From the NCBI RefSeq assembly GCF_015070385.1, contig NZ_JADCSA010000003.1, positions 210,764 to 274,763 on the forward strand: DNA of 64,000 nt. Direction: 5' to 3'. Positions 37,965 to 46,171 of this stretch are shown here, piece by piece. Every line of letters begins with the position of its first letter. Position 1 is the stretch's first letter. The position numbers were made by a program, and so were the translations under genes. The stretch comes from Nocardioides malaquae (lineage in GTDB: Bacteria > Actinomycetota > Actinomycetes > Propionibacteriales > Nocardioidaceae). The notes beneath the pieces were generated by a model, which did not search any database, was not told the DNA's origin, and worked only from the letters and a program-made list of their open reading frames with translations.

Positions 37965-38024
37965 GTGTCGTCCCTGCCTCTACGATGCTGACCACCGGGC
38001 GCACGCCGAGCGGCGCCGCGATTC

Positions 38025-38030
38025 TAGGCA
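38025..38030 (+). promoter_or_regulatory. Predicted -10 element (TAGGCA) of the small lipoprotein gene
   Basis: TAGGCA is 15 bp before the GTG start and immediately precedes a G6 run at 38034-38039, so any leader would be very short. Pattern reading only. Confidence 0.3.
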
Positions 38031-38044
38031 ACCGGGGGGTTCGC

Positions 38045-38704
38045 GTGTCAGCGATGACCATCTTTGTGGGGGGCCGCCGTGCGCTGGCCCTCACCTGCGT
38101 CGTGGCGCTGGCCGCCTCGGGCTGCTCCCGCGACGCCGAGCGCGGTTCCGACGCCGACCCCGACGGTGCGTCGACCGGCGCCACCTCGTCGGTCTCGCCC
38201 ACCCCCACTCCCGGCGCGACGGCCCCCCGCACGCCGGGCGGCTCCTCCCCCACCGAACGCAACCGGGGCCCGGGCATCCCGGGGACTGTGCCGCCGGAGG
38301 TCGTCACCGAGGCCGAGGAGGGGGTGGACGAGTACGTCTCCCAGGTCGGCGACGCGCTCGGGTCGCCCTCCACGGAGGAGGAGCTGACCCTGGCGGCCGT
38401 CACCGGCGCGGCGCTCGAGGAGCTGCGCAACCGGGTCGCCGAGTACGAGGCGTCGGGATGGCGCGTCGTGGGCGAGCCGCGGGTGGTGCGCCACCGGGTC
38501 GTGCGCTACCGCAAGGGTCCCGAGTCGGTCGTGGTGCGCGCGTGCATCGACAACTCCGACGTCCGGGTCGTCGACTCCGAGGGTCAGACGGTGCCGGGCA
38601 GCCTGCCCGCGAAGCCACGCACGCTCAACGTCCTGACCCTGGTGCGCGCGGGCGAAGGCTGGGCCGTGAGCGAGCAGCGGTTGGCGCCCCAGCCCGACTG
38701 CTGA
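38045..38704 (+). CDS. Small lipoprotein of unknown function in the polysaccharide island
   Basis: The 219 aa product has a lipobox (L-A-A-S-G-C, Cys27) after a hydrophobic segment. An Asp/Ser/Thr/Pro-rich tether covers residues 30-80. About residues 85-219 form a compact alpha/beta domain that looks like a SnoaL/NTF2-like or DUF4440-type cup: a long helix (ALEELRNRVAEYEASGWRVVG), then strands VVRYRKGPESVVVRACIDNS and LNVLTLVRAGEGWAVSEQR. The ending in W-x-V-x-E/D is typical of that fold. The start is GTG, with an ATG three codons later as alternative. Function unknown; position suggests a surface role with the exopolysaccharide. Confidence 0.7.
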   Translation: MSAMTIFVGGRRALALTCVVALAASGCSRDAERGSDADPDGASTGATSSVSPTPTPGATAPRTPGGSSPTERNRGPGIPGTVPPEVVTEAEEGVDEYVSQVGDALGSPSTEEELTLAAVTGAALEELRNRVAEYEASGWRVVGEPRVVRHRVVRYRKGPESVVVRACIDNSDVRVVDSEGQTVPGSLPAKPRTLNVLTLVRAGEGWAVSEQRLAPQPDC

Positions 38705-38732
38705 GTGCCGTCGGTCCAGGCCGCTGGGCGTC

Positions 38733-41120
38733 TCAGCGGTTGAAGGCCCAGCTGTTCTCGTTGGCCACCACGGGCACGTCGATCGGCGTCTCCACGTCGA
38801 CCACGTCGAAGGGGAAGCGACGGGCCACGGTGCTCTGCCCGTTCTGCGCCGCGGGCTCCCGGGTCTCGGGCTCAGCGGTCTCGGGCTCGGGGGTCTCGGG
38901 CTCAGCGGTCTCGGCTTCGACGGGGCCGGCCTCATCGGCCACCGGCTCCTCGACAGGCTCGGGCTCGTCCGTCACGGTCTCCTCAGCGACCGGCTCCTCG
39001 ACAGGCTCGGCCTCCTCAGCCACCGCCTCGTCAACGGCCTCGGGCTCGTCCGCCACGGTCGCCTCGACGACGGGCTCCTCCTCGACCGGCTGCTCGACAG
39101 GCTCGGCCTCCTCGGCCACGGGCACGTCCTCGTCGGTCACCGACTCCTCGACAGGCTCGGGCTCCTCAGCCACGGGCTCGTCCTCGTCGGTCACCGGCTC
39201 CTCGACGGGCTCGGCCTCCTCAGCCACCGCCTCATCAACGGGCTCGGGCTCCTCGACGACGGGTTCCTCGACGAACTCGGGCTCCTCGGCGACCGACTCC
39301 TCGACGGGATCATCGACGTCGGCGGCCACCGCAGCGGCACCGTCGGCCGCACCGAGCTCGTCCGCCTCCAGGTCGTCCACCTCGAGGCCCATCTCGGGGG
39401 CCGCGGCGGGTGCGTCATCGATGACACGCTCCAACGACTGACGCAGGTGCGGCCACCCGGAGGCATCGCCCGGGGTGCGCTGCGGCAGCGTCCCGGAGCC
39501 GGGCACCTCCACGCCCTCGGGCATCTCGTCGGGGTCGAGGGCGTGGCCGACCGGAGCGTCGAGCAGCGCGGCCGTGTCGCTGACGGGGCGCGCCGGGACG
39601 CTCGGAGCGCGCGGGGCGGCGCGGGCGAGGGTCGCGGGAGCCGAGGGCGCGGCGGGGTCGAAGTGACGTCCGCGCGGCACCAGGACCGTGCCGTGGATGG
39701 TGGCCTGCACGGCGACCAGGTCGGTGGCCACCTGGGCCAGGTCGTCAATCCTCGTCGTCATCTCCTCGACCACCAGGAGCACCTGGTGGGAGGCCCGGCC
39801 GGCCGAGAGCCGCACTGCCGGCCCGGCGGTCTGGGCCACGCCGACCACCGTGGCCTCGGCGTCGCGGACGGCATCGGCCAGCAGGTCGCTGACGATGTCG
39901 GCGGTGGAGAGTCGCTGGTGTCCCTGCTCGGGCACCAGCACGGTCAACGCCGATCCGGCGCCGCTGCGGAAGCGCCGCGCGGCGCCGACCCCGTCGACCT
40001 CCACGGCCTGAAGGCTGGTGAGGATCTCCTGCAGCACCTGGTTGGGGTGGCCGGCGAGCACGAGGTCGGTGCTCATGCCCGAGTCAGCGAGGGCGACGGC
40101 CAGGTTCGCGGCCACGTCTGAGGGCATGCCGCCGGCCTCGCCCACGTCGATGACGCTGATGACCGGGCGGTGCGACGGCACCGCCGACAGGAGTCGCTCC
40201 CGGACGGCCCGCAGCGACTCGGCGTCCTCGCCCTCAGCGGGCAGACGCGGTGAGGGCTCGCCGAGACGGGCCACCGAGATGCCACCGCCGGCTCCGTACA
40301 CGTCGTAGGAGTCGCGGACCCTGCGATCGAGCACGTTGGCGACGAAGGCCAGGACGAGCCCCAGCAGTGCGCCTCCGAAGAGGCCGCTGCCCAGGATCAA
40401 CGGTCGGTTGGGGCTGACCTGCACCTGCTTGGCGTCGGCCTCGGTGAAGATCGTGCCGCCGCTCGTGTCGACGGCCCGTATCTCGTTGAGCTGGGTGGTC
40501 ACGGCGCTCAGCTCGTCGGCGATGCCCTGGCGAGCCATCTCCTCCGAGATCCGCTCCGCCCCCTGGGGAGCCTGCGACACCCGGGCGTTGGCCCGCGCCA
40601 GCTGTCGGTTGAGGGCGTTGCGACGTTCGACGAGTCGCTGCGCGGCGACGTCGACCCGGTCCTGGGCCAGCTCCGAGCGGTAGGCGAGGTACTCCTCGGC
40701 GACCAGGGTCGACCCCAGCGCGGCGTCGGAGGCCTGCGGGGCGGTGAACTCGATGCGGAGCACGGTGCCGTCGGGCAGCAGGGTCGCGGAGGTCGCCGCG
40801 CGGACGCTGGCATCGGTCCAGCCGCTGCCCAGCCCCTCGGCCACCGCCGACATCACGGAGGTGGAGCGAGCCGCGGCCTGCTCGGTCTGCATGTCGATGA
40901 GGTCGGAGGCGGGTCGCTGGCTGTTGAAGGCGTTGGAGGAGATCAGGTTGACGTTGACCAGCGTCGCCGCCGTGGCGGTGGCGGGCAGGAAGAGCACCAG
41001 GGAGGCGGCGACGACGATCCCGGCCGCGACCCCGGCAGCGACATAGCGCCAACGGCGTCGCACCACGGTCACGTAGTGCGACAACTCCACTGATGACGCA
41101 TCGGAGCCCTGCTTCGCCAC
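38733..41120 (-). CDS. Wzz/BY-kinase-like chain-length protein with degenerate Walker A and Glu/Pro-repeat tail
   Basis: I chose the GTG of VAKQGSDASSVELSHYV, which has a G5 run six bases upstream, giving 795 aa; another GTG 20 codons earlier lacks one. The Wzz layout is clear: a membrane helix at about 27-48, an extracytoplasmic helical region, and a second helix around SGLFGGALLGLVLAFVAN. A cytoplasmic domain similar to bacterial tyrosine kinases follows (ESLRAVRERLL; NLAVALADSG). Where those have the G-K-S/T nucleotide loop, this reads DVGEAGGMPSDVAANLA, so ATP binding is doubtful. The last 200 residues are dominated by Glu/Pro/Val/Ala repeats (EEPVADEPEP types) and are highly acidic. It should regulate polymer length or assembly. 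Confidence 0.82.
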   Translation of the reverse strand: MAKQGSDASSVELSHYVTVVRRRWRYVAAGVAAGIVVAASLVLFLPATATAATLVNVNLISSNAFNSQRPASDLIDMQTEQAAARSTSVMSAVAEGLGSGWTDASVRAATSATLLPDGTVLRIEFTAPQASDAALGSTLVAEEYLAYRSELAQDRVDVAAQRLVERRNALNRQLARANARVSQAPQGAERISEEMARQGIADELSAVTTQLNEIRAVDTSGGTIFTEADAKQVQVSPNRPLILGSGLFGGALLGLVLAFVANVLDRRVRDSYDVYGAGGGISVARLGEPSPRLPAEGEDAESLRAVRERLLSAVPSHRPVISVIDVGEAGGMPSDVAANLAVALADSGMSTDLVLAGHPNQVLQEILTSLQAVEVDGVGAARRFRSGAGSALTVLVPEQGHQRLSTADIVSDLLADAVRDAEATVVGVAQTAGPAVRLSAGRASHQVLLVVEEMTTRIDDLAQVATDLVAVQATIHGTVLVPRGRHFDPAAPSAPATLARAAPRAPSVPARPVSDTAALLDAPVGHALDPDEMPEGVEVPGSGTLPQRTPGDASGWPHLRQSLERVIDDAPAAAPEMGLEVDDLEADELGAADGAAAVAADVDDPVEESVAEEPEFVEEPVVEEPEPVDEAVAEEAEPVEEPVTDEDEPVAEEPEPVEESVTDEDVPVAEEAEPVEQPVEEEPVVEATVADEPEAVDEAVAEEAEPVEEPVAEETVTDEPEPVEEPVADEAGPVEAETAEPETPEPETAEPETREPAAQNGQSTVARRFPFDVVDVETPIDVPVVANENSWAFNR

Positions 41121-41237
41121 TGATGTCCCCCTTCCCCGTCCGGGCACGAACAGCTCCACCGAGTCCGGTGTGTCCGCCACCCAAGAGTCCTAGGATAGCC
41201 AGCCAGACCCCTTCCCCCGCCCGACGGAGAAAAATTC

Positions 41238-42530
41238 GTGACCACGCAGGTGCCAGCGCCCCTCCGGGGTCGTCTCGGACCCGGCGGTCACAAGGTCGCG
41301 GCCAGCGAGCTGCCCGCCTGGCCGCTGGTCACGATGTTCAGCCTCTTCCCGGTGTGGTGGCTGGTCGGCCTGGCCGACCTCATCTGGATCGCGATGGCAG
41401 CCCCCATGGGCCTGCTGCTGCTGCGTGCCCGGGCCGTCGAGGTGCCGCGCGGCTTCGGTGTCTACCTGCTCTTCCTCGCCTGGGTGGCCTTCTCGGCCAT
41501 CCAGCTGGAGCGGGCCGGCCAGGCCATCGGGTTCACCTACCGGTTCACGCTCTACGCCGCCGCGGCCGTGCTCTTCGTCTACGCCTACAACGCCCGGCAC
41601 CGCCTCACCGCGCGGGTCGTCTGCGGCGCCCTGACCGGCTACTGGGGGGCCACCGTCGCCGGCGGCTACCTGGCGCTGGCGTTCCCCGGCGCCGTGCTGC
41701 GTACGCCGCTCAGCTACGTGCTGCCCTCGGCACTGCTCGACAACGAGCTGGTCAACCACATGGTGATCCGGCGGATGACGCAGTGGAACCCCGATGCCTG
41801 GGTGCAGCTGGACCCCCGGCCCAGCGCACCGTTCCTCTACACGAACAACTGGGGCAACGTGTACTCGCTGCTCCTGCCCTTCGTCGTGGCCTACCTCTTC
41901 CACGTGCGCGGCACCAGGCGCTTCTGGGCGGTGCTCGCGCTGGTGCCGATCTCGTTCGTGCCGGCCTTCCTCACCCTCAACCGCGGCATGTTCCTGGGCC
42001 TGGGCGTCGCGATCGCGTACGCCTCCTTCCGCCTGCTGCTCATGGGCAACGTCAAGGCCGTGGCCTCGGTCGCGGTGGCGGCCCTCGTCGGCACCGGGGC
42101 CTTCTTCCTGCTGCCCGCCCAGGACCGGCTGGAGCACCGGGTCGAGGAGTCCAGCAGCACCGAGGACCGGGCGTCGCTCTACGCGCAGGCCTTGGACACC
42201 ATCCCGGAGTCACCGGTGCTCGGTCACGCGGTGCCCCAGCAACCGGCGAACCCGAACCTGGATCCGGTCGGGACGCAGGGACAGTTCTGGATGATCCTGG
42301 TCTCCCACGGCGTGGGCGCCCTGGCCTGCTTCGTGGGCTGGTTCCTGATCGCCTTCGTGCGGTCACGACGACGCCGTGACCTCACCGGCCTGGTGGCGCA
42401 CACCGTGCTGCTGGTGGCGACCATGGAACTGCTCTACTACGGGTCGTTGCCCTACGGGTTGCCGATCATGATGACGGCGGCCGCCCTGGCCCTGCGACCG
42501 CCGGACGAGGGCGCGGCACCGCTAGGCTGA
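41238..42530 (+). CDS. O-antigen polymerase/ligase-like membrane protein (Wzy-like)
   Basis: The 430 aa protein has about 11-12 membrane helices and a large extracytoplasmic loop (about residues 150-210, LNNELVNHMVIRR-type region rich in Arg/Trp/Asn), then FLTLNRGMFLGLGVAIAY. A second loop near residues 300-350 has SSSTEDRASLYAQALDTIPESPVLGHA, the R-x-x-x-Y/W-x-x-A pattern and G-x-G/H motif of Wzy_C proteins. It would polymerise lipid-linked repeat units or ligate the polymer. The start is GTG with GGAGA eight bases upstream. It is divergent from the Wzz-like gene and leads into the second sulfotransferase and GT2 genes. Confidence 0.85.
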   Translation: MTTQVPAPLRGRLGPGGHKVAASELPAWPLVTMFSLFPVWWLVGLADLIWIAMAAPMGLLLLRARAVEVPRGFGVYLLFLAWVAFSAIQLERAGQAIGFTYRFTLYAAAAVLFVYAYNARHRLTARVVCGALTGYWGATVAGGYLALAFPGAVLRTPLSYVLPSALLDNELVNHMVIRRMTQWNPDAWVQLDPRPSAPFLYTNNWGNVYSLLLPFVVAYLFHVRGTRRFWAVLALVPISFVPAFLTLNRGMFLGLGVAIAYASFRLLLMGNVKAVASVAVAALVGTGAFFLLPAQDRLEHRVEESSSTEDRASLYAQALDTIPESPVLGHAVPQQPANPNLDPVGTQGQFWMILVSHGVGALACFVGWFLIAFVRSRRRRDLTGLVAHTVLLVATMELLYYGSLPYGLPIMMTAAALALRPPDEGAAPLG

Positions 42531-42560
42531 ACGCTCTGCGGAGGCGACGGAGGGGGCACG

Positions 42561-43532
42561 GTGCAGGTCAACGGCGCGGACGGGCAGCGGGAGCCCTCGG
42601 GGACCACCCCGACGGTGCTCTACATCGGCGGGTGGGGTCGCAGCGGGTCGACGCTGCTGGAGTGCCTGCTCGCGGAGGCCGAGCAGACCGTCGCGCTCGG
42701 TGAGGTCGTCTGGCTCTGGGACCGCGGGCTGGTGCGCAACGAGCTCTGCGCCTGCAGCCAACCCTTCCACGACTGCCCCTTCTGGACCGAGGTCGGGCGC
42801 ACGGCCTTCGGTGGCTGGGACCGCGTCGACGCCGACCGGATGGCCTCGCTCAAGGACGCCGTCGACCGGCAGCGCCGCATGGTCCACTCGGCGCGACGCG
42901 CCCCGGGGGCGGCGTTCCGCGCCCAGGTCGAGGAGTACGCCGGCCACTTCCGCGCCGTCTACCGCGCCGCCGCCGCGGTGAGCGGCGCCGGGGTCGTCAT
43001 CGACTCGAGCAAGGAGATTCCGACCGCCCTGGCGTTGAGCCACCTCGACGACCTCGACCTGCGGGTCCTGCACATCGTGCGCGACAGCCGTGGGGTGGCC
43101 CACTCCTGGTCCAAGGTCGTGGAGCGCCCCGAGGCGGGCGGCGAGCCAATGCCGCAGTTCTCCCCCACCCGGTCGACCGTGCAGTGGCTCGCGGGCAACC
43201 TGGCGGTGGCCGGCCTGACGCACCGGGGTGTGCCGCTCACCCGCCTGCGCTACGAGGACCTGGTGGCAGATCCCACTGGATCGATCGAGCAGGCCTGGCT
43301 CGCGCTCGACCTCCCGGGTCGGGCCGACGTGCCGATGCTGGACGCCACCACCGTCGAGCTGCACCCCACGCACTCGGTGGCCGGCAACCCGATGCGCTTC
43401 CGCACCGGCCCCACCCAGCTGCGGCGCGACGACGCCTGGCGCACGGAGATGTCGGACGCGGACCGTCGGCTCGTGACCGCGCTCTCCTACCCCGTCCTGA
43501 AGTCCTTCGGCTACCTGGAGCAGGATCGATGA
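42561..43532 (+). CDS. Second sulfotransferase-family protein
   Basis: The 323 aa protein starts with GTG. YIGGWGRSGSTLLECLLA (residues 21-38) is the 5'-phosphosulfate-binding loop and LRVLHIVRDSRGVAHSW (about residues 170-186) the 3'-phosphate site. A Cys/Trp-rich insert (NELCACSQPFHDCPFW) matches a group of actinobacterial sulfotransferases. It is only distantly related to the other sulfotransferase in the island, so two acceptor positions are likely. Its stop overlaps the GT2 start (ATGA), implying that sulfation and glycosyl transfer are co-expressed. Confidence 0.87.
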   Translation: MQVNGADGQREPSGTTPTVLYIGGWGRSGSTLLECLLAEAEQTVALGEVVWLWDRGLVRNELCACSQPFHDCPFWTEVGRTAFGGWDRVDADRMASLKDAVDRQRRMVHSARRAPGAAFRAQVEEYAGHFRAVYRAAAAVSGAGVVIDSSKEIPTALALSHLDDLDLRVLHIVRDSRGVAHSWSKVVERPEAGGEPMPQFSPTRSTVQWLAGNLAVAGLTHRGVPLTRLRYEDLVADPTGSIEQAWLALDLPGRADVPMLDATTVELHPTHSVAGNPMRFRTGPTQLRRDDAWRTEMSDADRRLVTALSYPVLKSFGYLEQDR

Positions 43533-44473
43533 GCGACGCCCCCCCGGTGCCCGACCTGGTCTCCGTGGTGATCCCCACCCGGGACCGCCCCGAGCTGGTG
43601 CGGCGCGCCATCGAGTCGGTTTTCGCGCAGGACCACGCCGGCGACGTCGAGGTCGTCGTCGTCTTCGACCAGAGCCCCCCGGACGGGTCGCTCGTGCGCG
43701 AGGCCCCCGGCCGCACCGTGCGGATCGTGGGCAACACGCGTACGCCCGGGCTCGCCGGCGCCCGCAACTCCGGCATCCTCGCCTCGCACGGCAGCCTCGT
43801 CGCCTTCTGCGACGACGACGACTGGTGGAAGCCCTCGAAGCTGCGGCGCCAGGTGGAGGCGCTGGAGGCCGAGCGCGCGCGGACCGGCCGGACCCCGCAC
43901 CTGGTGACGACCGCCATGGAGGTCGACTACGACGGCGAGCGCACGCCCCGCCTCGCCGGCACCGACCGGGTGACGCTGGCCCACCTGACGAGGTCACGGA
44001 TGGCGATGCTGCACTCCTCCTCGCTGCTCTTCGACCGCCGGTCGCTCCTGGGACCGTTGGGACTCATCGACGAGGAGGTGCCCGGCAGCCAGAACGAGGA
44101 CTGGGACATCCTGCTGCGCGCCGCCAAGCTCGGTGACATCGTGCACGTCGACGAGCCACTCGTGGTCGTGATGTGGGGCGCTGCCTCCTTCTTCACCCGC
44201 ACGTGGGACACCAAGATCTCCTCGCTGCACTGGATGCTCGACCGGCACCCGGAGATCGAGCAGGACCGCAAGGGCGTGGGCCGCGTCTACGGGCAGATCG
44301 CCTTCGGCGAGGCCGGCCGCCCCGACCGCCGCGCGGCCGTGCAGTGGGCCCGACGCGCGTTGGGGCGCGACCCGCTGCAGTGGCGGGCCTACGTGGCGCT
44401 CGTGGTGGCCTCCGGCCTCGTCACGCCGGCACGCGTCCTCGACACCCTGCACAAGTTCGGCCGCGGGGTCTGA
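43529..44473 (+). CDS. GT2-family glycosyltransferase
   Basis: The ATG overlaps the preceding stop, giving 314 aa. The GT-A fold is evident: VSVVIPTRDRPELVRRAIES, then TPGLAGARNSGILASHGSLVAFCDDDDWW, in which Asp95-Asp98 supply the nucleotide-sugar/metal site. Further on come GSQNEDWDILLRAAKLGD, a catalytic-base region with E-D, and a C-terminal helical tail. It transfers a sugar to a lipid-linked intermediate in the cytoplasm. It is the only ordinary glycosyltransferase in the island, so either the repeat unit is short or others are encoded elsewhere. A strong hairpin follows. Confidence 0.9.
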   Translation: MSDAPPVPDLVSVVIPTRDRPELVRRAIESVFAQDHAGDVEVVVVFDQSPPDGSLVREAPGRTVRIVGNTRTPGLAGARNSGILASHGSLVAFCDDDDWWKPSKLRRQVEALEAERARTGRTPHLVTTAMEVDYDGERTPRLAGTDRVTLAHLTRSRMAMLHSSSLLFDRRSLLGPLGLIDEEVPGSQNEDWDILLRAAKLGDIVHVDEPLVVVMWGAASFFTRTWDTKISSLHWMLDRHPEIEQDRKGVGRVYGQIAFGEAGRPDRRAAVQWARRALGRDPLQWRAYVALVVASGLVTPARVLDTLHKFGRGV

Positions 44474-44498
44474 GGCACCTGACGGGGGTCCGGACAGC

Positions 44499-44541
44499 CG
44501 AACGGCCGGCGTCCCGCTTCGGGCGGGGCGCCGGCCGTTCG
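44499..44541. terminator. Strong hairpin terminator between convergent polysaccharide genes
   Basis: A 13 bp perfect stem (CGAACGGCCGGCG / CGCCGGCCGTTCG) closes further on an inner CCCGC/GCGGG helix. It lies between GT2 and the convergent sugar-phosphate transferase gene. Confidence 0.85.
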
Positions 44542-44590
44542 CACGGATCTGGGCCGGACCAAGGAGCCAGATCGAACCGGGGAGGGCCTC

Positions 44591-46021
44591 TCAGTAGGCC
44601 CCGCGGGAGCCGAGGACGGCGTGCACCGTGCGGGCGAGGATGCCCACGTCGTCAGCAAGACGCCAGTTCTCGGTGTAGTGGTTGTCGAGGGCGATCGCCT
44701 TCTCCCAGCTGAGGTCGGAACGGCCCGAGACCTGCCAGAGCCCGGTGAGGCCCGGCTTCGCGGCCAGGCGTCGCCGTTCGAGGGAGGTGTACTGGGCGAC
44801 CTCCTCCGGCAGCGCCGGGCGTGGACCGACCAGCGACATCTCGCCCTTCACGACGTTGAGCAGCTGGGGCAGCTCGTCGAGGGAGAACTTGCGCAGGATG
44901 CGACCCAGAGGGGTGATGCGCGGGTCGGCAGTCATCTTGAAGAGCACACCGCTGGCTTCGTTGGCGTCCAGCAACGAGGCCTTCTCTGCCTCCGCGGTGG
45001 TCACCATCGTGCGCAGCTTGTACATCGTGAACAGCGAGCCGTCCTGCCCGACCCGGACCTGGCGGAACATGCCCGGGCCCGAGGAGGTCGCACGGATGGC
45101 GAGCACGAGGACGCCGAGCAGCGGAGCGGAGAGCACGAGGAGCAGCGTGCCGACGACACGGTCCATGGTGGCCTTGACCAGCCTCGGCAACCTGGCGGGG
45201 CGGCTGGAGGCCACGTGCACCAGGGTCGCTCCGCCGTAGGTCGCGTGCTCGAGCCGGTGGGTCGCGATGCCGTCCAGGTCGGACTGCACGGCCAGAGCCG
45301 TACGACTGCCCTCGAGCGCCCAACCCAGCCGACGGATGCACTCCGCGTCGACGCCCGGACCGGGCACGACCAGCACCAGGTCGGGGTCGGCGGCCGTGAG
45401 CTCCTCGGCGTGGATCTCCTGCGTCAGGTCGAGGAAGGTCTCGCTCAGACCGGTGCGCTGCTGCGGCACCTGCGGGGGCTCGCCGACGACCACTCCCCCG
45501 ACGATGGTCATCTCCGGGCTGGCGGACCAGCGGGCGGCTGCCTCGGCCACGCTGACAGCGGACCCGACGACCACGACGCGTTGCGGGGTGGGGAAGTGAC
45601 GGCGCGCCAACGCTCCGGCGAGGGCCACGGCCGCGCCCGCGAGGGTGATGGCGCTGGCGGCCACCAGGTCTGCGCGCCCCCAGACGCCGACGGCGACGCC
45701 CACCGCCACCACGCAGAACGGGGTCACGGTGTGGCGCACCACCTGCTCGAGGCGCGGCAGGCCGGGGCGGATCGAGGCGGAGCCGGCCCAGTAACGCTCG
45801 GCCAGCGACACGCCCACCACGACCAGGGCGACGGCCAGGCCGGCACCCACGAGGTGGGTCACCACTGCCATGGCGACGACAGCGACCACGATCTCGGTCC
45901 AGATGTGGTGGCAACGTGAGGCCCCAGCGGTGCGCGGGGCACCTGCCGAGCGGCCGACGACCTGGAGGTCCGCAGCGGGTGCTGCCACCTCCTGCGGGGC
46001 GGTCGCCTCACGCATCGTCAC
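44591..46021 (-). CDS. Initiating polyprenyl-phosphate sugar-phosphate transferase (WcaJ/WbaP type)
   Basis: The preferred start is a GTG (VTMREATAPQ) with a G5-AA run eight bases upstream, giving 476 aa; in-frame ATGs upstream give up to 516. About four membrane helices (residues 35-145) precede a Rossmann-like domain (PQRVVVVGSAVSVAEA...). The C-terminal catalytic domain contains the membrane re-entrant hairpin (DRVVGTLLLVLSAPLLG), MFRQVRVGQDGSLFTMYKLRTM, and DELPQLLNVVKGEMSLVGPRP. The ending PGLTGLWQVSGRSDLSWEKAIALDNHYTENW is cut here only for description. It starts exopolysaccharide synthesis by moving a sugar-1-phosphate to undecaprenyl phosphate. Two operator-like palindromes lie upstream. 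Confidence 0.93.
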   Translation of the reverse strand: MTMREATAPQEVAAPAADLQVVGRSAGAPRTAGASRCHHIWTEIVVAVVAMAVVTHLVGAGLAVALVVVGVSLAERYWAGSASIRPGLPRLEQVVRHTVTPFCVVAVGVAVGVWGRADLVAASAITLAGAAVALAGALARRHFPTPQRVVVVGSAVSVAEAAARWSASPEMTIVGGVVVGEPPQVPQQRTGLSETFLDLTQEIHAEELTAADPDLVLVVPGPGVDAECIRRLGWALEGSRTALAVQSDLDGIATHRLEHATYGGATLVHVASSRPARLPRLVKATMDRVVGTLLLVLSAPLLGVLVLAIRATSSGPGMFRQVRVGQDGSLFTMYKLRTMVTTAEAEKASLLDANEASGVLFKMTADPRITPLGRILRKFSLDELPQLLNVVKGEMSLVGPRPALPEEVAQYTSLERRRLAAKPGLTGLWQVSGRSDLSWEKAIALDNHYTENWRLADDVGILARTVHAVLGSRGAY

Positions 46022-46121
46022 AACAAGTTCCCCCATGAGTCGTTGCATCCACGCGGGCTTGAGATCCGGCGTGGTAATTCCTGCCGAGATGACCCTAGGA
46101 GAGGCCCACTTCGCACTCATG

Positions 46122-46166
46122 CCCGATATTGGGTGACTCATTTCCAGGGTGTCACCGATATCGGGT
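46122..46166. promoter_or_regulatory. Pair of near-palindromic CCGATATYGGGT sites
   Basis: CCGATATTGGGT (46123-46134) and CCGATATCGGGT (46155-46166) are repeated in the same orientation 32 bp apart, about three helical turns. The second contains the perfect palindrome CCGATATCGG. Together with flanking GGTGAC/GTCACC they also make a larger imperfect inverted repeat. They lie about 100 bp upstream of the sugar-phosphate transferase start and 5-50 bp beyond the pth stop, so an operator for the polysaccharide gene is the best reading. Confidence 0.55.
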
Positions 46167-46171
46167 AACCC

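Noticed and set aside
38940-39300. Repeats in the Wzz-like gene as a mobile or regulatory repeat
   Set aside because: They are in-frame Glu/Pro/Val codon repeats within the coding sequence.
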